This document shows, one piece after another, positions 8,521 to 16,613 of a stretch of DNA of 64,000 nt. Within the stretch, counting starts at the first letter, position 1. Every line of letters begins with the position of its first letter. This stretch comes from Roseateles noduli. Its GTDB lineage: Bacteria; Pseudomonadota; Gammaproteobacteria; Burkholderiales; Burkholderiaceae_C. The notes beneath the pieces are model-generated. The model saw nothing but the letters and a program-made list of their open reading frames with translations. It had not been told where the DNA came from and searched no databases. The position numbers and the translations under genes were made by a program. The stretch spans positions 62,001 to 126,000 of the forward strand of contig NIOE01000014.1 of NCBI GenBank assembly GCA_002205125.1, written 5' to 3'.

Positions 8521-8522
8521 AC

Positions 8523-8864
8523 ATGAAAGTCGATCAGGCTTCTGTGCTGCCCGCACGCCTCCAGAGCGAGAGCGCCCAGTTGGGTGAGCGTCTCGCCCGG
8601 TTGAGGGTCGCTCGGCAGATCAAGCAGGCCGATGCAGCCATCCGGGCGGGACTGTCCCGCAATACCGCCTACCGGATCGAAAAGGGTGACCCCGGACTCG
8701 CCATTGGCCAGATCCTGCGTTATCTGGACGCGATCGCTCCGGGACTGACGCTCACGCATCTCCTGACCGAAAGCGACCCGGCGCTTTTCCAGCAGCAACA
8801 GGAAGAACAGCGCCAACGCGTACGCGGGCTGACGCAGGCGGAAATGCAGGAACTGGATTTCTGA
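8523..8864 (+). CDS. hipB: HipB-like antitoxin, XRE-family DNA-binding protein
   Basis: 113 residues from ATG 8523. A five-helix XRE helix-turn-helix spans about residues 20-70 (GERLARLRVARQIKQADAAI, then AGLSRNTAYRIEKGDPG), followed by a Gln/Arg-rich tail. HipB proteins neutralise the HipA kinase and repress their own operon. The start was chosen because upstream in-frame codons run through the palindromic operator; no Shine-Dalgarno is seen, so leaderless initiation is likely. The gene is 10 bp from hipA in the same direction and preceded by two dyad operators. Confidence 0.85.
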   Translation: MKVDQASVLPARLQSESAQLGERLARLRVARQIKQADAAIRAGLSRNTAYRIEKGDPGLAIGQILRYLDAIAPGLTLTHLLTESDPALFQQQQEEQRQRVRGLTQAEMQELDF

Positions 8865-8874
8865 GGGGCGACTC

Positions 8875-10224
8875 ATGGCGGCCAAGGAAACCAAGCTCAC
8901 CGTCTTCGCGCATCTCGGGTCCACCTGGGCACCCTGCGGCCAGCTTCAGCTGAACGAGCAGGATCAGGAGCTCCAGGGCTCGACCCTGGCCTACGGGCTG
9001 AACTACCTGCGGCGGCCAGACGCGATCGAGATCGATCCGGTCAGCCTGGGTCTGCTCGATCGTGAACGGGTCCGTGGTCAACGGCTGCGCCCGATCAACA
9101 ACCTTCCCTTCTTCGGCGGCATCCGCGACGCGGCGCCGGACGCGTGGGGACGCCGAGTCATCGAGGCCAAGCTGCGCGTGCCGGCCAACAGCCTGCCGGA
9201 ATCCCAATACCTGATCCATGCCGGCAGCGAACGCGTCGGCGCGCTCGATGTGCGGACGGGGCTGGCCGACGGCCCCAGTGCGGGCGTCAGTTCCTGGCAC
9301 ACGCTGCAGCATCTGATGGAAGCCGCAGAGCGCATCGAGGAAGGTGCTCCCGTCCCCGCACATCTGGATGCCATCTTCATGAACGGCGCGTCGTTGGGAG
9401 GCGCACGACCGAAAGCCTCGGTCCGGGACGACGACGGGGTGCTGTGGCTGGCGAAATTCGCCAGCCGCCAGGACCGCATGGACATCCCCGCCATTGAATG
9501 CGCCGCGTTGCGCCTGGCGGCAGAAGCCTCGCTGTCCGTACCGCCGGTCAAGACGCTGACCATCGGCGACCGCCACGTCATGCTGATCCGCCGCTTCGAT
9601 CGCTACTGGTCCTCCGATCGACTGCCCGGCATCGAGGACGATCCCACCTTGCTCAAGGCAGCGCCGGCCGACGGTGCGGCAGAACGACGACTGGCGTTCA
9701 ACAGTGGACTGACCTGGCTGGGGTGCGACGAGAGCGAGTCGAGGACCAAGGCGTATGCAGACCTCGCCGAGGCGATCCGCCGTTACGCGCACCCCGATAC
9801 GGTCCGCGCCGGCAACACCGAGCTCTTCAAGCGCATGGTGTTCAACATCCTGGTCAGCAATGACGACGATCACCTGCGCAATCACGGTTTCCTGTGGGAT
9901 CCACGACTGCAGGGCTGGCGGCTCAGCCCGCTCTACGACGTGATGCCCCGACCCAGCCTGGCAAGCGAACGATTCCTCCACCTGGGCATCGGGCCGTCGG
10001 GCCGACTGGCCACGCTCGACAACGCACTGGCGGCGCACGGCGGCTTCACGCTCTCCGAGCGCGATGCCGCACTCGCCATCGATGAGGTCTGGCGCGTCGT
10101 CCGCCAATGGCGCATGTACTTCGAGCAGTTCGGCGTCAGCGCGCAGGAGATGGATCGGATCGCCACCGCTTTCCGCCACATCGACGACATCTCGACGGCA
10201 GAGATGCGACGCAAGCTCAGCTGA
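8875..10224 (+). CDS. hipA: HipA-family serine/threonine kinase toxin
   Basis: 449 residues, close to the usual HipA length (about 435-450). An N-terminal HipA_N domain, a phosphate-binding loop SLGGARPKA starting at residue 173, a catalytic segment [15 protein letters not shown] at 324-338 (catalytic Asp and Asn, HxxNH type), and a DFG-equivalent LSPLYDVMP. In characterised members the kinase phosphorylates an aminoacyl-tRNA synthetase (GltX in E. coli), stopping translation and giving persistence; the target here is unknown. All key residues look intact. Co-operonic with hipB upstream. Confidence 0.9.
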   Translation: MAAKETKLTVFAHLGSTWAPCGQLQLNEQDQELQGSTLAYGLNYLRRPDAIEIDPVSLGLLDRERVRGQRLRPINNLPFFGGIRDAAPDAWGRRVIEAKLRVPANSLPESQYLIHAGSERVGALDVRTGLADGPSAGVSSWHTLQHLMEAAERIEEGAPVPAHLDAIFMNGASLGGARPKASVRDDDGVLWLAKFASRQDRMDIPAIECAALRLAAEASLSVPPVKTLTIGDRHVMLIRRFDRYWSSDRLPGIEDDPTLLKAAPADGAAERRLAFNSGLTWLGCDESESRTKAYADLAEAIRRYAHPDTVRAGNTELFKRMVFNILVSNDDDHLRNHGFLWDPRLQGWRLSPLYDVMPRPSLASERFLHLGIGPSGRLATLDNALAAHGGFTLSERDAALAIDEVWRVVRQWRMYFEQFGVSAQEMDRIATAFRHIDDISTAEMRRKLS

Positions 10225-10262
10225 GCGATCGCCCACAGGCGAGCGGCTTGCGCAGCGCGACA

Positions 10263-11189
10263 ATGAGCGTCATGACCTCCGCAGCCCCCGCTCCCGCCGC
10301 GCCGTCGCGTCTGTCGCTGTACCTGAACCTGATCCGCTGGGACCGCCCGGCCGGCACCTACCTGCTGCTGTGGCCCACGCTGGCCGCGCTGTGGATGGCC
10401 GCCGACGGCTGGCCCGGCTGGCACCTGCTGCTGGTCTTCACGATCGGCACCTTCCTGATGCGCAGCGCGGGCTGTGCCGTCAACGACGTCGCCGACCGCG
10501 ACTTCGACAAGCACGTCAAGCGCACCGCCCAGCGGCCGGTGACCTCGGGGCTGATCTCCGTGAAGCAGGCGCTCGCGCTCGGCGCCGCGCTGGCGCTGGT
10601 CGCCTTCGTGCTCGTGCTGACGACCAACCCGCCGACCATCCTGCTGTCGTTCGCCGCGCTCGCGGTGACCATCCTCTATCCGTTCACCAAACGCTGGGTC
10701 TCGATGCCGCAGGCGGTGCTCGGCGTGGCGTTCTCGTTCGGGATCCCGATGGCGTTCTCCGCAGCGCTCGGCGGCCACGAGTGGAGCCTGCAGGCGATCT
10801 CCGCCTCGGTCCCGCTCGCTGCGTGGGGGCTACTGGTCGCCAACCTGTTCTGGGTGCTGGCCTACGACACCGAGTACGCCATGGTCGACCGCGACGACGA
10901 CATCCGCATCGGCATCAAGACCTCGGCGCTGACGCTGGGGCGCTTCGACGTCATCGGCGTGATGGCGTTCTACGTCGCGTTCCTCGCGCTGTGGGCCACG
11001 CTGGGACTGCGGCTGGGCATGGGCCATTGGTTCCTGGCCGGCCTCGCGGTCGCGGCGGCGCAGGTGGTCTGGCACTACACGCTGATCAAGGACCGCAGCC
11101 GCGACGGCTGCTTCAGGGCCTTCCGCGAGAACCACTGGGTCGGCTTCGCGATCTTCGTGGGGACGGTGGTGGATCTGGCGTTGCGCTGA
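10263..11189 (+). CDS. ubiA: 4-hydroxybenzoate octaprenyltransferase
   Basis: 308 residues, integral membrane prenyltransferase of ubiquinone synthesis. The first Asp-rich motif NDVADRDFD (residues 74-82, followed by HVKRTAQRP) and the second [13 protein letters not shown] bind the prenyl diphosphate through Mg. About eight to nine membrane segments. It joins the prenyl tail to 4-hydroxybenzoate. UbiC, which makes that substrate, is encoded about 2 kb away on the other strand. The start at 10263 precedes the conserved [16 protein letters not shown] segment by a short Ala/Pro-rich lead. Confidence 0.95.
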   Translation: MSVMTSAAPAPAAPSRLSLYLNLIRWDRPAGTYLLLWPTLAALWMAADGWPGWHLLLVFTIGTFLMRSAGCAVNDVADRDFDKHVKRTAQRPVTSGLISVKQALALGAALALVAFVLVLTTNPPTILLSFAALAVTILYPFTKRWVSMPQAVLGVAFSFGIPMAFSAALGGHEWSLQAISASVPLAAWGLLVANLFWVLAYDTEYAMVDRDDDIRIGIKTSALTLGRFDVIGVMAFYVAFLALWATLGLRLGMGHWFLAGLAVAAAQVVWHYTLIKDRSRDGCFRAFRENHWVGFAIFVGTVVDLALR

Positions 11190-11199
11190 GCCGTCCGAC

Positions 11200-11814
11200 T
11201 CAGGACAGCCACTGCACGATCGCGTCCGGATGCAGCGGCCATCCGGCCAGTCCCGCGAATCCCATCAGCACGCCGAAGACCGTCGGCACCATCGCCGCCG
11301 CGTACAGCCACCACAGCTGCGTCAGCGCGGTCACCGCCAGCATCGCGATCGAGATGGCCAGCAGGGCATCCGACAGGTCGAACTGGTCGTCCCGGTAGTT
11401 GAGCGCGTCGTAGCGCTGCTGGTCGGCTTCCGCCTGCTTGCGGAGTTCGTCCTTCTTGGCGGCCTGGTCCGCGGCGAGCGTCTCGTAATGTGCGATCGCC
11501 TCGCGGTAGCCGTCGGCCGCCGACGCCGGCGCACTGATCGCCTGCAGCTTCAGCTGCGTCAGCGCGGCCTTGGCGACCTCCTCCCGCGCGTTGCGCGCCT
11601 GGTAGAAGGACCAGTGGTCGATCTTGTCCGCCTGCGCCTGCTGCATGCCCTGGCCGATGTTGTCGTCCTTGATCTTGCAGATACCCATGAAGGTCGCCAG
11701 CAGCGCCACCGTCAGCGCCACCGCCACGTTCAGCCGCGACTGCGGCGGTGAGGCCTCCGCCCGCTCGTTGGCCTGGCGGGCGGTCTCAATCAGTTCGTCG
11801 GGGTCGATGTCCAT
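11200..11814 (-). CDS. DUF4337 domain-containing membrane protein
   Basis: 204 residues from ATG 11814; an in-frame ATG at 11850 would add 12 residues, and neither has a strong ribosome-binding site. One hydrophobic segment near residue 30-45 (LNVAVALTVALLATFMGICK), a hydrophilic helical middle rich in Gln, Ala, Asp and Lys (likely coiled coil), and two C-terminal hydrophobic stretches (ALLAISIAMLAVTALTQLWW, then AAMVPTVFGVLMGFAG). This matches the DUF4337 family, whose function is unknown. Convergent with ubiA, 10 bp apart. Confidence 0.75.
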   Translation of the reverse strand: MDIDPDELIETARQANERAEASPPQSRLNVAVALTVALLATFMGICKIKDDNIGQGMQQAQADKIDHWSFYQARNAREEVAKAALTQLKLQAISAPASAADGYREAIAHYETLAADQAAKKDELRKQAEADQQRYDALNYRDDQFDLSDALLAISIAMLAVTALTQLWWLYAAAMVPTVFGVLMGFAGLAGWPLHPDAIVQWLS

Positions 11815-11884
11815 CGGCGGCACGGTGTTCAGGATCGGCCGCGGCAGCATACCCAGCGAAGCTGAGCGGGACCTGTACGTCCGC

Positions 11885-13054
11885 TTAGCCGCGGCTGAGG
11901 GCCGCCACCAGGTCCGACTGCGTCAGGATGCCGACCAGCCGCGCCTCGTCGCCGACGATGGGGATGTGGTGATGCCCGGTCGCCGCGAACAGCGGCACCA
12001 GGTCCGCCAGCGGACGGTCCGCGCTGGCCACGCGCACCTGCCGGCTCATGATCTGCCCGACCACCTCCGGCTTGTCGCTGTGCGTGGTCGGCGTCGGTCG
12101 GATCAGGTGGCGCAGCCGCGTCGCCCAGTCGTCGTGCACATCCAGCGAGGCGCCGCGCATGAAGTCCGCCAGCGTCACGATGCCGACCACCCGCTGCGCC
12201 CGGTCCACCACCGGCAGCGCCTTGATGTGATGCGTCCGCAGCAGCGACCACGCCTCCTGCAGCGGAGTGCCCCACGCCACCGCCTTCACGTCGCGCGACA
12301 TCACGTCCGCGCAGCGCAGCGTCGTGATCCGTCGCCGCGCCGCCAGGAGCGCGGCCTCGTCGACGATCGCCTGCAGATCGTCCCGCGGGATGTCCAGCAC
12401 CTGGTTGTAGTGCGCCAGCACCGTGTCCAGGTCGACGCCGGTGAAGGGCGGTGCGTCTCCCGTCGCCCCGCCCGCTCCAACGCTCCCCCCTGTTGCGCCG
12501 CCCTTCGCCGGCGCGACGGAGACCGTTGTCTGCGGGTGGGGGTACTTGCGACCGGTGACGCTGTTGTAGGCCATGCCGGCGAGCACCATCAGCACCGAGT
12601 TCAGCAACACGGGATCGAGCGCGAAGTGCCAGTCGTGGACGCCGCTGAGCACCATCAGCAGCGCCGCCGCGCCGCCGGGCGGGTGCAGGCAGCGCAGCAG
12701 GAACATCAGCCCGATCGCGCCGCCGACGGCAATTGCTGCGGCCAGCTCCGGTGTACCGCCGAACAGATGCGCGCAGGCGATGCCGACCAACGCCGACGCG
12801 GTGTTGCCCATGACCACCGCCCAGGGCTGCGCGAGCGGACTCGCCGGCACGCCGAACACGAGCACCGCGCTCGCGCCCAGCGGCGCGATCAGCCACGGCA
12901 CGCCCGGCATGTGGCGCGAGAGCAGTTCCGTGAGCACGCCTGTCAGCAGGAGGCCCACGATCGCGCCGGCCACCACGCGCAGACGTTCTCTCGCATCGAC
13001 GCGCATGGGCGCCGGACGGAACGCCAGCAGCCAGAGGCGGAATCGATCCATCAT
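11885..13054 (-). CDS. HPP family membrane protein with paired CBS domains
   Basis: 389 residues. The N-terminal half is the HPP module: several membrane helices and the name-giving Pro-rich motif (LLRCLHPPGGAAALLMVL) around residue 120. A Gly/Ala/Pro linker leads to two CBS domains (CADVMSRDVKAVAWGTPLQE, HHIKALPVVDRAQRVVGIVT; QIMSRQVRVAS, HHHIPIVGDEARLVGILT) that usually bind adenine nucleotides. Plant and cyanobacterial HPP proteins are reported nitrite transporters; the substrate here is unknown. The start overlaps the ubiC stop (ATGA), so the two are coupled. Confidence 0.85.
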   Translation of the reverse strand: MMDRFRLWLLAFRPAPMRVDARERLRVVAGAIVGLLLTGVLTELLSRHMPGVPWLIAPLGASAVLVFGVPASPLAQPWAVVMGNTASALVGIACAHLFGGTPELAAAIAVGGAIGLMFLLRCLHPPGGAAALLMVLSGVHDWHFALDPVLLNSVLMVLAGMAYNSVTGRKYPHPQTTVSVAPAKGGATGGSVGAGGATGDAPPFTGVDLDTVLAHYNQVLDIPRDDLQAIVDEAALLAARRRITTLRCADVMSRDVKAVAWGTPLQEAWSLLRTHHIKALPVVDRAQRVVGIVTLADFMRGASLDVHDDWATRLRHLIRPTPTTHSDKPEVVGQIMSRQVRVASADRPLADLVPLFAATGHHHIPIVGDEARLVGILTQSDLVAALSRG

Positions 13055-13611
13055 CGGCGCGCCTTCGATTTGCGTCTCAGCGGTCCGGGATCGCGCGAGG
13101 CGACCTCGGGCACGAACATCTCCATCACCCGCAGCTGCTGCCCGTGCCGCGTGAAGACCGAGTTGCGCGACCACTGCATCTGCGCCGGTGCTTCAGTCCC
13201 GGTGGCCGCGAGCCATTGACGCTGCATCTGGCGGTGCGTCGCGCCGTGCCGCGTGACGCGCCGCGGCTGCAGCTCGCTGCGATGGATGCGGGTGTCGTCG
13301 TAGAGCAGGTGGCCGAGCGGCCGGCTGCCCAGTCCCTTCAGCGCCCTCCACGGACCGGCCACGGCGTGGCCGTGCACCGCCGACCGCGCCCACACCAGGG
13401 GCTGACCATCGACGCGCAGCAGCACCTCGCGCACGAGCGTCAGCCCGCGCTTGGGCAGCCCCAGCGCGGCACGTTCCTGCGGTCGCAAAGGCGCGGTCGT
13501 CTGGCGCAACACCTGGACTTCATAACGACGGCCGGTCGCGGCCAGCCGCTTGCTCAGCGAACCCGGCGCGCGCAGCCACGCGCGCAGGCCCCAGCGATCA
13601 GCGATCCCCAT
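13051..13611 (-). CDS. ubiC: Chorismate--pyruvate lyase
   Basis: 186 residues. It converts chorismate to 4-hydroxybenzoate plus pyruvate, the first committed step of ubiquinone synthesis. Recognisable family features are the N-terminal WLRAPGSLSKRLAATG, the VREVLLRVDGQPLVWARSAV strand pair and LGHLLYDDTRIHRSELQ. Length fits UbiC (160-190). ubiA is encoded nearby on the opposite strand rather than in a ubiCA operon. The stop overlaps the HPP protein start by 4 bp. Confidence 0.88.
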   Translation of the reverse strand: MGIADRWGLRAWLRAPGSLSKRLAATGRRYEVQVLRQTTAPLRPQERAALGLPKRGLTLVREVLLRVDGQPLVWARSAVHGHAVAGPWRALKGLGSRPLGHLLYDDTRIHRSELQPRRVTRHGATHRQMQRQWLAATGTEAPAQMQWSRNSVFTRHGQQLRVMEMFVPEVASRDPGPLRRKSKARR

Positions 13612-13673
13612 GGATGGAAGCGGCTCTCAGATATCAGTCAGTTGGCGGCCGGCGGCGTCGGGCGCGGTCGCGC

Positions 13674-14489
13674 TCAAGCGCGGCCGAACTCGTCGCCCAA
13701 CTCGCCGGCGCGACGGTGCGCGGCCTTCACGGCACGCTCGACCGCCTCGCCGACACCGTCGGCCTGCAGGCTGGTGATCGCGGCGTGCGTGGTGCCGCCC
13801 TTGGAAGTCACCTTCTCGCGCAGCGCGGTCGGCGAGTCGCTCGATTGCAGCGCCAGCGCCGCGGCGCCGCCGCAGGTGGCCAGCGCGAGTTCGCGCGCCT
13901 TGGCCTCGTCCAGGCCCAGTGCGCGCGCGGCGGCGACCATGTGCTCGACGAGGAAGAAGAAGTACGCCGGTCCCGAGCCCGACAGCGCGGTGACCGTGTC
14001 GAGATCGCCCTCGTTGTCGACCCACACCGTGCGGCCGGTCGGCTGCAGCAGCTGCTCGACCAGCGCGCGGTCCTCGGCCGTGACGGCATCGCTCGCGCAC
14101 AGGCCGGTGATGCCCTGCCCGATCAGCGCCGGCGTGTTGGGCATGCCGCGCACGACGCGCGACGCGCCGGTGGCGCGTGCGATCGCGTCGCTGCGCAGAC
14201 CCGCCATCACCGACAGTTGCAGCGCGTCGCCGACATGCGGCGCCACCGGTTCGGCGGCTTCCTGGAACAGCTGAGGCTTGACCGCCCAGACGATGGCGCG
14301 CGCACGCGACAGCGAAGCGTCCGCCGCCGCGAGCGGCCGGATGCCGAAGTCGGCGGCGAGGCGCTCGCGCTGTGCTTCGAAGGGCTCGACCACCAGCAGG
14401 TCCTCGGCGGGGAAACCGGCCCGGCGCAGACCGCCGACGATGGCGCTGGCCATGTTGCCTCCGCCGATGAATGCGATGCAGGAATTCAT
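13674..14489 (-). CDS. proC: Pyrroline-5-carboxylate reductase
   Basis: 271 residues. It reduces pyrroline-5-carboxylate to proline with NAD(P)H. The N-terminal Rossmann motif FIGGGNMASAIVGGL, the substrate-site VRGMPNTPALIGQGITGLC and the C-terminal dimerisation signature SGSGPAYFFFLVEH and TSKGGTTHAAI are all intact. It lies close to putA, which degrades proline through the same intermediate, but in a separate transcription unit. Confidence 0.95.
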   Translation of the reverse strand: MNSCIAFIGGGNMASAIVGGLRRAGFPAEDLLVVEPFEAQRERLAADFGIRPLAAADASLSRARAIVWAVKPQLFQEAAEPVAPHVGDALQLSVMAGLRSDAIARATGASRVVRGMPNTPALIGQGITGLCASDAVTAEDRALVEQLLQPTGRTVWVDNEGDLDTVTALSGSGPAYFFFLVEHMVAAARALGLDEAKARELALATCGGAAALALQSSDSPTALREKVTSKGGTTHAAITSLQADGVGEAVERAVKAAHRRAGELGDEFGRA

Positions 14490-14573
14490 GGCGCGCAGTT
14501 TAGTCCCGCCCCTTGGGCGATGCGGCCCCCGCTCGGGCGCTCAGCGTGCCCTGAGCGCGCCGTCAGCACATCG

Positions 14574-16013
14574 TCAACGCGCTCTCAGCATCGACGCGCA
14601 GAGCTCGCCCAGCGTCGCGATCGCGCGCCGTTGCGCGTCGTCCATCGGATTGCCGGCGTTGATGCGGATGAAGTTGTCGAAGCGCTCCGAGTTCGAGTAC
14701 ATCAGCCCGGGCCCGAGCCGGATGCCCTTCTCCAGCGCGGCGTCGAACAGCGTGAGCGAGGACAACCCCTCGGGCAGCTCGACCCACAGGCTTGGCCCGC
14801 CCGGTGGCAGGCTGAGCCGCGTGCCCGCCGGCAGTTCATCGGAGAGCGCCGCCACCATCTGCTCGCGCTGCGTCGCGAGCCTGGCCCGCAGCGCGCGCAG
14901 GTGGCGCTCGATCTGGCCGCCGGCCAGGAACTCCGCGAGGATGGCCTGGCCGAGCATCTCGTTGGGCCGGCTCTGCGCGTACTTGAGGATCTCCACGCGC
15001 GGCTGCCAGCGCCCCGCCGAGATCCAGCCCACGCGCATGCCGGGCGCCAGCGTCTTGTGCATCGACGAGCAGAAGATCACCCGCCCCGTCGTGTCCCAGG
15101 ACTTGATCGCGCGCTGCGGCGTCTCGCACAGCAGCGCGTAGGTGTCGTCCTCGATGAGCGCCAGGTCGCGCGCCTCGCAGACCGCCAGCAGCGCCTGCTT
15201 GGCCGCGTCCGGCATCACCGCGCCGAGCGGGTTCTGCAGGTTGGGCACGACGACCACCGCCTTGAGTCGCGGCTCGCGCATCGCCGCCGCTTCGAAGGCC
15301 TCGACGGACAGGCCCGTGTGCGGACTGGTGGGGATCTCCAGCGCGCGCAGGCCCAGGCTCTCCAGCAGCTGCAGCAGGCCGTAGTAGGTCGGCGACTCGA
15401 CCGCCACCGCGTCGCCCGGCGTCGTCACCGCGCGCAGCGCGACGCTGAGCGCTTCGGTGCAGCCGTGCGTGATGACCAGCTGCGACGGGTCGAGCTGGAT
15501 CTGCGCGTTCAGCGCCATGCGCGACAGGCCCTGGCGCAGCGCGAGCAAGCCCTGCGGATCGGGCTGGGTGCCGAGGATCTCCGGCCGCCGACGCAACAGA
15601 CGCTGACCGTGCAGCGCCAGCGCACGCGTCGGATACAGCGAGGCATGCGCGCACGCACCGGACAGGTTGACCTCGGGCTTCGCGGCGATGCCGCGGGTGA
15701 GGATCTCGGAGATGCGTTCGTGCACGCCGACGAAACGCGCCGGATCGGCTTGCGTCTCGCGCGGCTCGGCGGCACGCGCGAGCCGGTTCGGACGCGGCGG
15801 TCGAACGAAGTAGCCGGCGCGCTGACGCGCTTGAAGCAGCCCCTGGCTTTCGAGCAGCCGGCACGCCTGCAGCGCGGTGCTCAGGCTCACGCGGTGCAGG
15901 CCCATCAGCGTGCGGACCGACGGCATCCGGCTCCCCGGCGGCATCGTGCCGGCCGCGATGGCCTGGCGGTAATGCGCGGCAACCTGCGCGTACAAGGGGT
16001 CCGAAGCGTCCAT
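14574..16013 (-). CDS. MocR-family regulator: GntR helix-turn-helix fused to a PLP aminotransferase-like domain
   Basis: 479 residues. A GntR-type winged helix occupies residues 1-70 (IAAGTMPPGSRMPSVRTLMG, then SLSTALQACRLLESQGLLQA), joined to a fold-type I aminotransferase-like domain. The PLP lysine is K320 in CSSMHKTLAPG, with upstream NLQNPLG and IEDDTY. MocR proteins sense PLP or amino-acid derivatives (PdxR, GabR, TauR types); the target is unknown. Upstream lies a divergent DUF2917 gene starting at 16146. Confidence 0.88.
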   Translation of the reverse strand: MDASDPLYAQVAAHYRQAIAAGTMPPGSRMPSVRTLMGLHRVSLSTALQACRLLESQGLLQARQRAGYFVRPPRPNRLARAAEPRETQADPARFVGVHERISEILTRGIAAKPEVNLSGACAHASLYPTRALALHGQRLLRRRPEILGTQPDPQGLLALRQGLSRMALNAQIQLDPSQLVITHGCTEALSVALRAVTTPGDAVAVESPTYYGLLQLLESLGLRALEIPTSPHTGLSVEAFEAAAMREPRLKAVVVVPNLQNPLGAVMPDAAKQALLAVCEARDLALIEDDTYALLCETPQRAIKSWDTTGRVIFCSSMHKTLAPGMRVGWISAGRWQPRVEILKYAQSRPNEMLGQAILAEFLAGGQIERHLRALRARLATQREQMVAALSDELPAGTRLSLPPGGPSLWVELPEGLSSLTLFDAALEKGIRLGPGLMYSNSERFDNFIRINAGNPMDDAQRRAIATLGELCASMLRAR

Positions 16014-16145
16014 GCCGGTGATTCTGCGCCCGCGCTCAGGCGAGGCACCGGAACAGCCGGCGCGCAGTCGATACAGAACAGCCGGGCCGCAGTCGCTGTT
16101 ACGCAGAACAAATGGCGCCGCTGTGCCTGTCAGGCCGCATCGCCG

Positions 16146-16613
16146 ATGGGAACACTGGACGTCCGTTCCAACGAGGCGCCCCCGGGCGAAGCCGTCATGT
16201 TCCTCGCCGCCGTCCTGAGATCCCTGCCCCTTCCCTGGCCGTGGTCAGCCACTCCGCCGCATGAGGCTGCGCCATCGCGAACCGTGCCCGCGCTGGCCGC
16301 GCTCACGCGCGTGCCGCAGCCTTCGGCGGCACCACAGGAACTCCGGCTGGTCGCGGGTCAGTCGCTGATGCTGAAGCTCGCTCGAGGCACCGTGATGCAC
16401 CTGCAGGCCGGGGTCGTCGATGTCGAGGATGCTCCCGCGCTGTGGGCGGACCAATGCTGGCCGCAGCCGCGGCGCTTCAGGAGCGGCGAGGTCTGGATCG
16501 TGCCGCGCACCGCCTGGTGGCGGCTGGAAGGCCGGGTCTCGCGCGACCCGGCCTGCCGGATCAGTGCACGCCCGCCAGCAGCGCAGCGTTCCCGCCTGCC
16601 GCCGCCGTATTGA
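16146..16613 (+). CDS. DUF2917 domain-containing protein
   Basis: 155 residues. The middle (LVAGQSLMLKLARGTVMHLQ, then AGVVDVEDAPALWADQCWP) matches the short beta-rich DUF2917 family common in betaproteobacteria, which resembles a small cupin-like or jelly-roll fold; function unknown. The first 50 residues are low in features and the true start may be internal. It is divergent from the MocR regulator and overlaps the convergent putA stop by about 50 bp. Not recognised beyond the domain. Confidence 0.6.
   Translation: MGTLDVRSNEAPPGEAVMFLAAVLRSLPLPWPWSATPPHEAAPSRTVPALAALTRVPQPSAAPQELRLVAGQSLMLKLARGTVMHLQAGVVDVEDAPALWADQCWPQPRRFRSGEVWIVPRTAWWRLEGRVSRDPACRISARPPAAQRSRLPPPY

Noticed and set aside
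13614-16145. Long rightward frame running through proC and MocR gene region
   Set aside because: It is antisense to proC and the MocR gene; only its last part (from 16146) codes for the DUF2917 protein.
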